Below the pieces are notes generated by a model. The model worked only from the letters and a program-made list of their open reading frames with translations. It had not been told where the DNA came from and did not search any database. A program made the position numbers and the translations under genes. A stretch of 64,000 nucleotides of DNA from Cymbomonas tetramitiformis (lineage: Eukaryota > Chlorophyta > Pyramimonadophyceae > Pyramimonadales > Pyramimonadaceae): contig LGRX02012548.1 in the NCBI GenBank assembly GCA_001247695.2, positions 16,060 through 80,059 on the forward strand. The letters run 5' to 3'. Of this stretch, positions 19,761 to 33,200 are shown piece after piece; the first letter of the stretch is position 1, and every line of letters starts with the position of its first letter.

Positions 19761-20921
19761 TCATGTCATTGTCATGTCATATCATGTTCACCTGTTGCTG
19801 TTGACCCAGACTTGAGACTCTTGACTTCGGAACGCTGACTTAACGTTCACGTGTGTCACAGGTACGAGGTAGTGTTGATCTGAGACAAGTATCCTATTAT
19901 TCGTTTTAGGGAAAGACTATGGGCCGGGCTCCGGAAGTCCGTGATGGTCCGTCACGTATATAACTTACCGGAATATCCTAGTTCACTAGAATTCAGAGGG
20001 TCCCGAACTGTGTGGATAAACTCTCTTAAGATAAATAAACCCTAAGCTAGATATACCCGGAACGGTCTCGCAACGGTCTCGGATACTAGCCTACTTGTGA
20101 CACAGCGTATGTCACAGCACGAACCTATAGATCAATCAGCAGTCCAGTGTTGGTCCTAGGGGTTTGTCATAGGGGCCTGCACCGGGACTCCCAGTCAGGG
20201 CTGCCTATACAGATTCCAGCACACCACCCCAGCACTGTGGGTGGTGACTGGCTAGGAGAGTCAGAAACGTAAATCTCTAGGGCAGAAGCCAGGGCGTGAC
20301 AAGTCCTAACTGCTAATCCAACTGTGCTATTCTGATACACAAAGTGGAAACCTCTAACCAGCACAAGAGAAACCATATAGGCGATGCAAGTCCTGCTAAA
20401 CTACTGAAAAGCTCTGTGCCAGTAAGTCAGATTGAAGAGTTCAAAGGTGTCAAAGTAAAATCATAAACCAAATTGAAGACCGTGTTGGGGTCAAAGTAGA
20501 TCTCAGCACACCACCAGACTAGTGGTGTACTGCCAGAACCAGAAACATAACTACTCGGGGTCAAAGGCCAGAGGAGCACCGTCACCACAATGAGCACCGT
20601 AGTAGCCCGTAGTAGCACGGCGGAGCAATACGGGGCGGCCAAAGTGTAAGGCGTCGGTCTCTGGAAAATCATTCGCCAGAGAATTTGACGGAGTCGGTGT
20701 CGCTGATTCGTTGATCACGGGAGGCTGCACCGCACCAGGGTGCTGCCAAGTACTGCCCGAAGGAGGGGCCTCGTCAACATCTGAAGACGACGCCGGCGAC
20801 AGCGGAGGACCGTCCTCAAATAACACGGCAGGCGGCGGCGGCCCGGGATGCCATGCGAGGAAGATAGATCCTACTGTCCGGCTAAGCTCGCTGAATATCA
20901 AACAGATAATCACATAACTAG
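19761..20921. other. Non-coding; diverged internal duplication
   Basis: No supportable gene. Two segments, about 20205-20300 and 20495-20590, are diverged copies of each other (shared cagcacaccac, agtggtg..., agaaacgtaa/agaaacataa). A minus-strand frame at 20551-20920 is rich in Pro/Ser/Asp (PPLSPASSSDVDEAPP) and could be a gag-like remnant of the element whose LTR follows, but there is no motif to confirm it. Confidence 0.45.
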
Positions 20922-21544
20922 TGTCAGGGTCATGACCGATGACATATGTGTCATACATGGCATACGTGTCATACCTGTCAGACATGTCATACCATGTCAT
21001 GTCGTGTCGTGTCATATATTAATATGACAGTCGACAGTACGGTCGATCGTGACTGTACACGTCGAGTCGCGTCATAGATTATTATGACAGTCGTCAGTAC
21101 GGTCGACGATGACTGTACAGGTCGCCAGATGATAGTGTCACATCATCTGTCATTATTCAAGGAAAGACTTGAATGACCCTGTCATCGAGAGTTCGTACGT
21201 CGAACTCGAAGATGGCAAAGCAAAGATACATCTTGAAGTACAAACAAGAACCATCTTCGCTTTTAGCATGTGCGGAACACATATGCGCAGCATGAACGAA
21301 CTAGTCGTTACCACAATGCTGGTCGTTCAACCTACGTCTCGGGTTCACAACCCAATGGCGGTACCATCTACGATGATGGGAGACGTATGGTATTAAGTGA
21401 GGAAGCGTTGGGCTTCAGCAGCTCTTCATTCAGAGACTGCACTCACAACCCGCTATTCTGTAACACTTGTGTATGCCGTTCAACAGCACAGTGTATATTT
21501 GATATATTGAATAATAATTGTGGGCTCGCATATCAGCCCTAACA
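20922..21544 (+). repeat. LTR, same family as 34011-34613 but opposite orientation
   Basis: Begins TGTCAGGGTCATGACCGATG and ends CCCTAACA (TG..CA ends). It aligns along its length with the reverse complement of 34011-34613 (shared start, tgacatg-rich 5' part, the gatggcaaagcaa block, caacccaat...ggcggt block and ...GGCTCGC...TAACA end), with clear divergence. No 5-bp TSD is seen (actag against taatg). TGGTAT two bases after its end could be the start of a primer-binding site, which would make it a 5' LTR, but no Pol follows. Confidence 0.75.
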
Positions 21545-22424
21545 TAATGGTATTCTAAAAGAACTCGTCCAAGCACGATACGAGAACTCGAGTGGGTGCA
21601 GCGTCAGACGTAATATAGATCATATTGTTCGCAGGTTGTAGGTTGGCGCATAAAAAGGCGACAGCACATATACCGAATAACTGCACAGCGAATAAGTGAT
21701 AATAGCACGCTCGAATATCGACTAACACAGCATTCGCAAAGGAATCTACATTTTACATATCAGCGCGATAAGGTGTGCGCACAGTATGATGATTGCGCAC
21801 ATATGATGTCAAAAATCGCAGGATTGTCACTGTATGCGAGATTAAGACGCGCGAATAAAAAAATGATCATCCGCATATATGATTGCATCAACTGCGACAG
21901 TACGTACAAATTTCGTTAACAGCGCGCTCGAATTCTTTCATGCGACGTACATCAACAACGATGACATGCTTAGCGAAATGATCGTCAGCATCGATTTTTG
22001 TAAATGATCCTTTCGCACTGTTCGCAATAATCAGCGCGTACAATGAATTTTAGCCTGTCAGCACGATATGCATTTTCCATGATTTCATCAGATGCGTTGG
22101 ACGCTCAATTTTAGCGCGTACGATTCCTGATATGTCTGCATGCAGCAAAACATGTGATATGTACAACACGCGTAGATATGCAGAATAAATGTACACTCGC
22201 AGAGATACATGGAATAGACGCATGATGGACGTACAATCATTATACTGCTGTAGACCCATGATCATTATACTGCTGTGGATACATTATCACTATGCTGCCG
22301 TGAATATACTATCATCATACTGCAGCAAATTCCAATATGTTCTGATGACTGCACAAATACTCTTAATCAACAGCATTCATGCTCATCAGCAGCATAATAA
22401 TGTGTGCACAACATGTGTGTGCGG
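21545..22424. other. No gene recognised
   Basis: AT-rich sequence between the LTR and the hAT element, with many stops in all frames. If the LTR at 20922 is a 5' LTR, this is its decayed interior. Repeated tgctgtggatacatta/tgctgccgtgaatata phrases near 22240-22330 are the only pattern. Confidence 0.4.
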
Positions 22425-22432
22425 ATCAGCAC
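22425..22432. repeat. hAT target-site duplication, left (atcagcac)
   Basis: Eight bases repeated exactly at 26606-26613, directly outside the terminal inverted repeats. An 8-bp duplication is the hallmark of hAT insertion. Confidence 0.95.
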
Positions 22433-22459
22433 CAAGGGTCGGAATCGATTGTTTTGACA

Positions 22460-22740
22460 ATTACGATTAATCGATTAAACACGGTTATCACAATTACAAT
22501 CGATTTGAAATTGCAATAATTACGAATCAAACAGGTTAGAAATTTTGAACAACTACAATCGAATCGATTTCCAACCTGTAACAATCGACAATCGAATCGA
22601 TTTGCCTTCGATGAGGAACCACAATTAAATCGGTTACGTGTTCATCATAATTACCAATCAAATCGATTTCAAAAAAATGGATACACCAATCGAATGTGTT
22701 CTTGTCGTGTCATAACACCAATATAACCGGTTTCGATCTC
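22460..22740. repeat. hAT 5' subterminal repeats
   Basis: At least eight copies of an aatcgattt/aatcgaatcgat core on both strands. A matching cluster occurs at 26280-26600 next to the other end. Confidence 0.8.
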
Positions 22741-22894
22741 TAGCGCCGACGACACGTTTGACATTATGAAATCGATTGTGTGCATATCGACGTGAACCGA
22801 CCACTGCCACTCAATTATTGGCTGTTGGGTTTCAGCTGCGGCTCAAATTTCAAATGTGGCTGTCGGATGCTAAAATATCTACCCGAGACACCCA

Positions 22895-22900
22895 TATAAA
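22895..22900 (+). promoter_or_regulatory. TATA box of the hAT transposase gene
   Basis: TATAAA lies 46 bp upstream of the ATG at 22946, in a suitable place for a transcription start about 25-30 bp downstream of the box. Confidence 0.6.
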
Positions 22901-22945
22901 GCTCTAACCTGAGTGCAACTACATTCAAACTTCATTTCTTACATC

Positions 22946-25900
22946 ATGGGCAGGCGTGCAGCAACGAAATCCAAGAAATCCCAACCCGTTAAAACCAGAT
23001 TGCCGGCCCTAGGCAAGGGCCCGATCAAACGCACGCCCCGTCATGAATTCGATCATCGGGATAACGCTGAGAACATATATGATGTGGAATGTATCATAGC
23101 CGAGCGATCTGTGAAGGTTAATGGTCTCACGGTTGAAGAATGGCTAATCCGCTGGAAGGGATACAATGATTCGCACGACACCTGGGAGCCAATCGAGAAC
23201 TTGGCGGGCCTTGAAGATGACATAGCACAATTTCGAAATGCTAAATCCGAGCAACACCCTTTAAAGCTGGGCAAACGCAGGCGAAGAACTCCATTTGACG
23301 ACACCACACCTGTCGTTGTCGCTGCCACTCCAGGCGAGAGTGCTGCTGCTCCTGGATACTCTACGGGTGTTACAGCCACTACTGCTGAAGCAGAAGATGA
23401 TTGTGTTGAAGAAGATGAGAGTGAACATGCCATCCTTCGCCCTGCCATGCGAGGCCGCCGCATTGCAAAGGTAATTTGTACTCACCATGTTCTCCTTCGT
23501 TCCTTTCGTTCCTTACCCTTACTCGATTCTTTCACGAACGCTGTCTTACGTAGTCGTAACTGTATGACCGACAACCGGCCGGCCATCATGCTATTCTTTC
23601 GTTACATTGCGTTCGACTCCCGCCAACGAACAAGGCTCTGCGTGACGTTCTGACATGACCGCAGGTGTGGTCGTACTTCAACGAGATCATCTGCCCGACC
23701 ACCGACAAGCCGATGGGTCTCCAGTGTGCCATCGCGGGATGCGCCGCCCGTCTTGCCTGCACCACCAACACCACCAACGCCCGGCAGCATTTATCCCACG
23801 TGCACAAGGACCACCTCGCTGAACTTGAGGCCGAGGAGTTCGAGAACGCTGCAGTCGCTGAAGCATCGGCTACCCCCAGAGTCCAGTCTGTGATCAACTC
23901 TGGGGGAAGTTCATGGCCCCCTGGAAAACGAGATCAACTGACTTCGAAGGTGGTCAACTGGCTCTGCAAACGTGCCCGGCCGCTCAGCCTTCCCGAGCGG
24001 GACACCGAGTTGAAGGACGTGTTGCTGTTCGCATCTGGAGGCGGCTACACCATGCCGTCTGCTCACAACGTTGTTCGCCAACTGTGCGTGTTGTCTGGCA
24101 AAGCCCTCGCCAGCGATCGCGCCAAGATCTTCAAGCTGATTGCAGCTGGTGTCAGCCCTTCCACCGGTGCGTTTCCCGCCACTCCCGGGACTTTTATTGC
24201 CTACAATTTATCCTTAGAAAGGCAGTATCTGTTGTACTCGCATGCTCTCGAGTGTTTGGCGATACGTGTTTGCTACTATTTTAACCGTTTTTATATTACT
24301 GACTGGCTGTTTCGGTGTATTATTGCAGCCATTGACATCTGGTCCGAAAACGGCATCGCGCTGTTGGGCATCCTCCTCTACTTTTGGTCTGCAGGTGCCA
24401 ACACAATCGAGGAGCTTTTGGTGAGGGCTGTCCCTTTCGGTGAGATCGCTCACACCGGCGAAGAGATTGACCACGCCACGAAGGATGCCTTGGCTCTTGT
24501 CGGTGTGGGGAAGTACGAGTTTCAATCGGCCGCGGAGTCCCCAAATAACTCCATGACGGTACTTACCGACAACGTTCGTGACTGCCTGCATAAGGCGGTG
24601 GCCGACGGAGCCAGCAATGTTCAGAAGGGTTTGGCAGACTTCGAGACCCACCCTTGCCCAGTTCATGTGGGTCAGAGATGCGTTCTGCAGTTTTTGAGCG
24701 TGAGCTGCATCGCAGCAGTTCACACGAAGACTAAGGGCATCGCAGCCCTATTCCGTCGCTCACCGCTCGGACTCTCCTGCCTGCATAAGTGCCAGGCAAA
24801 GTACCAGCTGCCGAGCACACAGCCTCCGCGTTCGGTAGCTGTTCGGTGGAACAGCATGTTTCTGCAATGGGAATGGTTCCCCCCCCAGCAAAAGGCCCTC
24901 CAGATGTTCGATGTCGAGAGCTTGCAACTGAACTTGAGTACCGACGAGGCGGGCTCCACCTACCGAGATTTTCAAATGGATCTCAGTGACTGGGAGGTCG
25001 TTGAACAATCGGTGAGTCGATACTTGCCACTTTCTGTGTACACACGGATTAAAAAGTAAGGACTAGTCAATCAACCTTCGTTCAGTTCCGTTGATCGGTT
25101 CGAAGGCGACTTTTCCGCGCCTTACGACCATGGGCTTGTACCCCATGGCTCCGGAGGTTTATCCGCTGTGTACATTTTAGTGAATGCCCTGCCTACTTGT
25201 ACCGTATTTTCATATTGATAAACTGCTTAACTGACTGCTTATTTTTTGTATGCTGCAGATACCTGTGCTGCGGCCGGTCTTCCACTACACGAGGATCATC
25301 CAAGGCACGAAGTATGTCACCATGTCGTTGGTCTTGCCTATGACTACCTGGTTGATCGAGTTTGAGTTGAGCCCGACCGTCGACATCACCCTCGCCAACA
25401 ACTCCGTCCTCAAGCACAAGGAGCTCTTGCACGGTGTGCAAACTGCTCGCGAGGCCATGCACCGTGACTTCGTGAGGCGATGGGTGTATGAGTTGGACGA
25501 GAGCATCCTTGAGGACTACGTGGTGGCAACTTTGCTGGATCCTCGGTGGAAGAACTGGCAGTTTGAAGGTTGCAACATCTTTGACAACGGTGATATGACC
25601 TCCCTTCGCGCTTTCGGGTATTTGCGCACCGCGTGGACTAACTTCAAACCCAGCAATGTAGAGCCCATTGCCCCTGTTTCCAAACCTGTCAGTGGGAACT
25701 TTGGCGAGTCATCCTTCATGCGCAAGAAGACCGATCCTAGAGTTACTCAGCCTGAAAGAGTAGTTAGAGATCAACTTGATTCATACTTAGCTTTGCCCCA
25801 AGAGCCAAATGAGGATGGCTTTGACGTGATGCTTTGGTGGAACCGCAATGTTGCCACTCTACCCGATGTCTACCGTATGGCCCGCCAGTTCCTAGGATGT

Positions 25901-26026
25901 CCTGCCACCACTGCGGGTGTAGAGCGTGCTTTTAGTGCGGCTGGCAAGATGCATGATGACCTGCGCAAAAACACTTCGGAGGGCACACTTGAGCATATGC
26001 TTAGAGTCAGAATGAGTACTGACTAG
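22946..26026 (+). CDS. Chromodomain-BED-hAT transposase, four exons, 825 aa
   Basis: Exons 22946-23470, 23665-24166, 24329-25011 and 25259-26026. Every junction is GT..AG (AAAG|GTAATT, CAG|GTGTGG, ACCG|GTGCG, TTGCAG|CC, TCG|GTGAGT, CTGCAG|ATA), phases agree, and the total is exactly 826 codons. Exon 1 encodes a basic N-terminus and a chromodomain at residues about 44-96 with Y45, W70 (IRWKGY) and W80 (TWEP) as the expected aromatic cage. Exon 2 has a BED-type finger (CAIAGC...HLSHVH). Exon 3 carries the hAT catalytic Asp (AIDIW), the second Asp (DGASNV), the C/H block CPVHVGQRC and RWNS. Exon 4 has the catalytic Glu and dimerisation region (TTAGVERAFSAAGK). Nothing essential is missing. The chromodomain fusion is the odd feature; it may target histone-methylated chromatin. 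Start chosen at the first ATG after the TATA box. Confidence 0.9.
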
Positions 26027-26279
26027 ACCGGTTGCAAAAGTGTGTACACAGTAATATTTTGATACCAGCTTGCTGTAATACTTTGATATCAGCCTGCTGT
26101 AATATTTTGATATCAGCCTGCTGTAATATTTTGTTAATCTGCTTGTTGCCATACCTTCTTAGCTTGCTGTGAAAATATGCTAGTGACCCTGCAGTTTTTG
26201 ATATCGCCTTTACCTTGTTATGCACTTTTGGTTTACCCCTGCATATCTGCTTATCTGTTTACACCCTGATAACTGTTTA

Positions 26280-26600
26280 CACCCTGATAATCGGTTTGAT
26301 AACCGGTTATCAAATAGGTTAGGTTGCCTGAAAATTAGGTACACAATCGGTTTGCAAAAAACAATAACACTAATCGAATCGATTTGAACTTTTAATAATC
26401 GGGTAGATAATAGGTTTGCTTTTCAGATACAATCACAATCGAATGGGTTTAACACGTCAATAATCAGGTACACAATCAGTTGTGGAAATTTTTAAAACAC
26501 TAATCGAATCGGTTACAACTGTCAACAATTAGTTAGAAACCTATTATGAAAATCAGACAATCGGTTTGAAAGAGGTTTGAAATTTCAAACCGATTCCGAC
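26280..26600. repeat. hAT 3' subterminal repeats
   Basis: Many aatcggtttg, aatcgaatcgattt and ataggtttg variants in both orientations, mirroring 22460-22740. Just upstream, 26041-26140 holds three copies of a ~29-bp unit (tgctgtaatattttgatatc) in the transposase 3' UTR. Confidence 0.8.
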
Positions 26601-26605
26601 CCTTG

Positions 26606-26613
26606 ATCAGCAC
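26606..26613. repeat. hAT target-site duplication, right (atcagcac)
   Basis: Exact partner of 22425-22432. It runs into a (CA)n microsatellite at about 26610-26645. Confidence 0.95.
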
Positions 26614-26927
26614 ACACACACACATGCACACACACACACACATGCATACATTTCACTTGCAGCAATCATCAACATGCAGCACATGCATTTTTATACCATG
26701 CATATATCTTATGCTGAATGATTGCAACATTGTGAATTGTACATGCTTTACTAATACAACTTGATCACGATACCAGCTGTAGTACATAGTGCATAAGCAT
26801 ATTGCAGTGCATGCTAAACTATATTAGAACCCATATATTATAAGGTGCCTGATAGTAATCTTAACACCATAATTAGCTTGTCATGTCCTGGTGGAGCCGA
26901 GATGCTCCTCAGATCACATGTACATTC
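26614..26927. other. AT-rich non-coding, CA microsatellite
   Basis: A (ca)n run with two catg interruptions up to about 26650, then AT-rich sequence with no ORF or motif. Confidence 0.6.
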
Positions 26928-26929
26928 TA

Positions 26930-27265
26930 CAGTAATCACTCACCTTTAAGAAAACCGGAGATTTGGGGTCAGCCAGCTAATTCCACCAACTTGCGTACCC
27001 CCCCCCGCCAGCGCCAGCGTCCTATGGAATCGGTAAGAATTAGCAAGTATTTTCTTTCAATCAGCCAGCAATTCTCTTAAAAGTCCAATGATAAACACTT
27101 AAAAAGGCGACATTTTCAAAATTTTCCGCCTGCGGCGCCAGCACCCATATTTCTTATTTTCGAGAATTCCATAGCTCAAAAAAACCAGCCAGCTTTTCTC
27201 GACAACTTCCCCAAAAGCTGGCTGGTTTCTTATCGCCGGGTTTTCTTAAAGGTGAGTGATTACTG
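26930..27265. mobile_element. 336-bp mariner/Tc1-like MITE
   Basis: Terminal inverted repeats of about 27 bp start CAGTAATCACTCACCTTTAA on both ends and continue AGAAAACC. They are flanked by TA on both sides (26928-26929, 27266-27267), the target duplication of Tc1/mariner. CAGT termini fit that superfamily. The interior has no ORF but has a second inverted pair (cagccagctttt / aaaagctggctg, about 27185-27225), so the whole can fold. Confidence 0.88.
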
Positions 27266-27267
27266 TA

Positions 27268-30200
27268 TGGTGGATTACTGGATGGAATGCTCACCGGAGC
27301 TATATGTGAAATATACCCAGCAACTCATTTTGTAATGAGATTATCATGGAATTACAATAATCCCTAAACTTAATATATCATGCTAGATGTATTCAGTGCA
27401 TGGTATGCTGACAATCTTGCATGATGAAATGTATAGGATATTGTAATATCCACAACATATCCTACTGTAAAGTGTGTAAAAGTGAACACACACACTTACA
27501 AAAGTACTAATCAGCAGTGTTGTGCATTACACACATACACTTGCAAAAGTACTAATCAGCAATGTTGTGCATTACACACACACACTGGCATTCATTATAC
27601 ATATTGACATTCACTGACTCAGAGTGAATATATCAATTATAATGTATACATAATGTGGATAACATCCAACAAACACATGTGCGTGTTGGATGTCAGTGAT
27701 GGCGATAGTAATGGTAAACAGGATAAGACAACATGTTGTAGGGCTGGATGGAGAATATCTCCAGACCCGAAGGCAATAACAGTGTTCATAATGCAGCTGG
27801 TAACTGCTGAACACGGTTCATACCATCTTCACTATCGCTGGAGCAACACCAATATCTACATTGCATTCTGACAGTTGATACAGATCTGATCACTTCACAT
27901 GCATGTACCAACTCAGATCAGCAATCACAAATGAACTGACAAAAGGTGGTTGTGGACATATACACACACAAACATTGTGTTGTGTAAAAACTGCTTAGAT
28001 TGTATCTAGCAGTGTCCAGATATATTTGAACACAGAGATATCACTTGATATACTCTTTGTGTATAGCCAAATATATCTTAGGATCTGACACAACTGTAAA
28101 TCCACTTACAGTTGATATATCTTAAATATCATCAGGGAGTGCATTTGCCTCCATGGGTTTCAATCAGAAAAATCCACATTTTGATCAACTATACATGTTG
28201 ATTTTTTGAGATATTCATTGTTGTGCCATGAAAAATATCATGTGCAAAAGTGAAGTATGTTGCAGTAATTCTGTAGCTTGCAACATACACATACACAGAG
28301 ATATGATATATATCTTATCCGAAAAATGGCTAAAAAAGGCTGTAAAATCGGTGAAAAACGTTGGCGATAAATTTCAAAACTGAAATTTCGACCTCATTTT
28401 ATTTCAAATTATGATTTTATACCTATTGAGGTATGTAAAAATCATAATGACCATGGTCATATCTCGTGTAACACCCTAGATATTAGGTGTGTAATATATA
28501 GGGGTGAACATATTGGTTGTAACGAGAAATCGGTCAAAATACAATACGTGTAATCTTTTGCAAATTCGGGATTGATTTTTTTTGCTATAATGGATATTTA
28601 CCTATCAAATAACAATCCCTGAATGACATAACACGTGTAACACCCTGTAACACCCTAATAATCGAATGTGTGTGTCAGGGGTGTAACGTACCCTCTGAAA
28701 ATCACTTAACATTCAGTTAGGTATTGAATGCAGTTTTGCTTAAAAACCTTTGCAAAAAATTTATACTGCTTATTTTTTACCTATTTTAGGGTTACTGATA
28801 TCATGTAACACCATAATCATAATATTGGGTGAAAGGGCCACTGTAACCACATATGCCCTAAATGCCACCTATTTTTTGGATACACTTTGTGTTTGGCAAA
28901 TATATATCATGCTGTAATCGGCACAGACATGATTATATATCGGGCAACAACCCAAGAACTGTTGGGCAACAACCCTGAAACTGTATGAGCTACTTGCAAG
29001 CTATAAGCTATAAGCTGTAAGCTATGAGCTATAAGGTATATAGGCAACTGACTGCCTATGTGTTCACACTTCCTCAAGGGGGAAGAAGGTGGATAGGATT
29101 ACACACATATCCATTTTATATTCCGATCTGGTGATTTCTGATGGATTGCTTTTGATAAAACCACTGCATCCACAAGTAACGTTGAAATCTGTACAACGTT
29201 AAATCCCACATCACTAATAAAGTGTAAACCCAGATGGGAAACTATATCCCAATGACTATAAGTTGACTCTTGCTCAACATTTACATTATCGAGTAAGTTT
29301 GGAATGCTGAACTATATACATAACATATAACCTGATACCATGCTTAATTGCATATTCTGGATCAGAAGATAATAGTTATATAATGTATATTCATATCCCA
29401 CCTAATACACTTTGGCATTATAGCCGTACATAAGAGTGGGAAGGACAAGTGCATCGCTGTGAGACTGGTTGATATAGTCCCAGTGCTGAAGGCAGAATTT
29501 GGCACCCGAATAACAGCTGATAACTGTTGGGAGACCACCATGCAAGACCTTCCAAGTAAGCGTAATTCCTTTGTCCTGAGAAGCAAGTGAATTGTTCATA
29601 ATATGTTGACATCACGTAAAAGCATTCTGATAAAAACCCTATATATTCATACGAGTTGTCATTACCACAAATGACATGGGTTTCGAATCGTTGAAATGAG
29701 TATAACTCCGATGCATTCATTGGTACAGAATAGCTGTTGAGATTATTCCTCCGGCTGGATTGCAATCATTCACAATCCCTGTACATTCCGGTGACAAAAT
29801 ATTGCACTGGACTGATCACCACATTTGGTTAATCTGTGATATATAAGTCACCAGAGAAAGCATCGCAATCAGCACAATGCTGTCTAGACTCACAAAGATG
29901 AGTAACCGATATTCTCAGATGTAATAAATAGAGGCACAATGTGACCTACGCTAAAATCGCGTATGCTCGGGCACTGTATTGTGACCTGCGCTAAGATCGT
30001 GTATGCATGGACACAACATGACTCGTGCCAATGACGTGGACATGTTTTATGCCACGACATCACATCTGAAATCAATAAATCACTCAGAGAGAAGGTGTTG
30101 ACATTGGTGTAGCGCCATTATACATATAGTCAAAGGATCTTAAAGAAGACACAGTCTCTCCGATATTGACAAACATGGTACATATATATATATATCCATG

Positions 30201-33200
30201 CTCTCTGATCATATATTGATATCCCATGGCATACGATGATGGTAATAGCAAGCCACTTCGCCGCTAGAGGGTAGTGTTGTATATATATACAGCACATGCT
30301 TGGGCACTATATGACCCACGCTGATGACGTGGATTCGGGCTGCATCCCAATAACTGCCATGTACCTTTGGTGCAATGGGCTGCAACCCGAGAACTGCTAT
30401 CCAGCTTCATAGAAAGCTTCCACGTCATCACATAGAGGTCGGACCTCTGTTGTATTTGAACGGCGCTTGACAACCGCCTAGCAATACACTTCCTTGAGGG
30501 GGGAAGATGATAAGCTAGAAATACAACTAAAACCCAAATAAATAATAAAGACAAATAATAAAACAAATATAAGTTGCATCATTGTTTTTGTTTTGGTAAG
30601 CCTGACTATATATAGTCAAACCATGCAGAACTCCATGAAGTTGACACATATATGTATCAAACATTTCTAAGGTCATCAGCCATGACATACATATGAGCTT
30701 GATTTTGAAGACCTAGACATTGTATACATCCAGTCTAGCATGTATCCAGACTAGAATTGTATATTGACACGGTGCAAGCACTATTGCCTCTGCCACCGAT
30801 GATCATTGAAAAGGGCAACCATTCCTGATATTTCATACATATCATCTGATTGTATCATTAAAGGTGTCAAGAGTACTCAATGCAATATGCAAACTACAGC
30901 CTGAGTACAACACCTAGATAGGTCAAAGCCACTGAGCTGACCAATGCAGCATAAATGCTAGTTGCCTTGAAGGCTATACAATAAGCCTATTGCCCTTATG
31001 TCTTGATATGTATCCGTGTATTGGCATCTCTTTGAGGTAATTATACCTACTGAATGAGCCATACCAACCATCTTGTCTTCATTGATCATTACATATCTGA
31101 TCATATCGCCATTGAGCAATGCCTATTCTGTGAGATTATATATCACGAGGCATTTCATTAGTGCACATTAAACAATTGTAGTGCAACAAAGATCATCAGC
31201 TCTTTATCATACCAAAAGGTTGAATTGTTGCCAATTGATTTTTCAGACACCATTTCTCAAAGGTCTATTCATCATGAAAGACAGAGTCTATGCAACCATG
31301 GCTATTCAGCCTCCGACATAGCTGACATAGCTATTTAGCTTATGACCCAACCGTTGTTACGCAGCCTCCACGCCATATGGCTAAAAATAGCAAGCAATAT
31401 CTTCGGTCATTCTTGGGCATAGAGCGATCAAGCACAGCCAATCCAGGATGTTTATCCCAACATTCTCCAAGAGTTACTCACGTTTTCCATGTGTCAAATG
31501 AAAACACCAACATACCACCCTATGACAGGAGTCATCTCCTTCAACAAGGGGAAGTGGTTATGCTATAAAAATGACCAGTCTGATCATCATAAAAGTGACA
31601 GATTTGAAAAAAATCGATTGAAACTTGTATTGAAAATGACTATTCCTTAAGATAAGGTATTGCACCTAAGGGAATAAAGGTTTCATCCTCTGAAATAGGA
31701 AAGGAGTTTTTTATTGACTCTAGTTCCTGAATCCAGAATCACATAGAAAAAATGTTCTATCCTGTGCATATAAAAAGCACATTAGATTCAGATTCTGAGC
31801 ATACAAGTGGATTTGAATACACTCAGGTATATACTGAGTTGCAACTGTCCAAAGTTTCATTCTGACATCACTATCTTATTTGTGGAATAGCATACAATGG
31901 TATAAACCATCCACATATATATTGACATCATACTTGTGGATCATATCATTCTGGCACATAAGACACGCATGCTTCATTGAGGAATCATGACTCTTTGAAA
32001 GCTCATTATGGAATATCTAGAAATTTGTCACCTCGATCAATAGGCCACGAAATCTTGGAAAAAGCCAGACCATCGCAATCTTCAGATGGTTTCCAAGCGC
32101 GGTTCATCCTCATTCTGGAAAGTGACAGAAGTGTTTTTTAGTCATAAAACAAGTCACAATTCTATCGGATTGAAATGACACATTCATCATTCATACTTCT
32201 TTATCATAACAAGTCTCTGAATAGTGTTTGCCCAAAAGTAAAATGGGCACCATTGAGATAAGTGATCATGTGCTGAAGAATATACACATATCACTAGGCA
32301 ATGCCATGTTCTATTCATAATGAAATGACATGTCAGCCATCCATCAACTACGAAAATACAACTCGTAGTAAGTTGTTGTCATTACGAACACTTCTTGATT
32401 GACTTTCCAGTAGCTTCGATACCAAAGTTAACTTCGGTACCATCACTGATTTCTTTGTTCATCGTGACAATCATTATCCAGAACCATTGTCTAAGTTGGG
32501 TACACTATAGTGACCCTGAACTGACAAAGTATGTGGGCTGCAACCCAACAACTGCATTTGATATCATCTGGCATTTGCCACATTCAAAATCGTCAGGCAT
32601 ATTGCCAATATGACGTAGAGAGAATCAATGTTCAGATTGACATTGTTACCTCTAAAGCATTCGATGAGTAATCTCAGTCGGATTCTCTATCAAACCATTT
32701 TTCACATAACATAATGATTTAAGAATAACATCCTCCATCACCATCTGATTGGTTTGATGCATCTCTTTTCGCAAGGGGAGGAAGAATATAGATCCATTCA
32801 TTTTCATACAGCTGCCACAAATTGATTTACATCATTGTGATTTTGCTTGGAAGATTAAAAATCTTATCAAAAGTTCCAGCATCTGTGTATAGCAGCTATA
32901 AAGTTGATGACAGGCAAAAAACGCGATTTTCGGCCGATTTGGGCCAAAAAAATATTTTTTTCAAAATTTCAAATTGCGGTGACCATCAGGATTAATTACG
33001 TGATATGTGAAACCCCTCAATTCCACGAATCGCTGCACTCCTCACCCGCGTAATGGTGTAGAACGCCAAAACAAGCTAAAAACAACGGTTTTTTGGCGAT
33101 TTCACCCTGAAAAAATATTTTTTTTGAAAAATATTTTTCGCAAAGTCCTTAGAATTCATGCGATTCCACTGCGACCGAAGTCCGATATAGCGATTCCATG

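Larger units (their letters stand above)
22433..26605 (+). mobile_element. Complete autonomous hAT DNA transposon with chromodomain transposase
   Basis: 4173 bp bounded by inverted termini CAAGGGTCGGAATCG (15 perfect bases, then A/G TT) and an exact 8-bp TSD. Both subterminal zones (22460-22720 and 26280-26600) are packed with variants of aatcgaatcgattt and aatcggtttg in both orientations, the usual transposase-binding subterminal repeats of hAT elements. The single spliced gene is intact, so the element may be active or recently active. Confidence 0.95.

Noticed and set aside
19538..19764. MPCHAM-repeat peptides
   Set aside because: Translation of a simple tggca repeat.
20551..21015. Minus-strand gene
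   Set aside because: Low-complexity Pro/Ser text and a stretch crossing an LTR boundary; no conserved motif, so not called.
31377..31568. LRSFLGI phrase as a gypsy RT connection domain
   Set aside because: Only a handful of residues match and no RT motif lies nearby.
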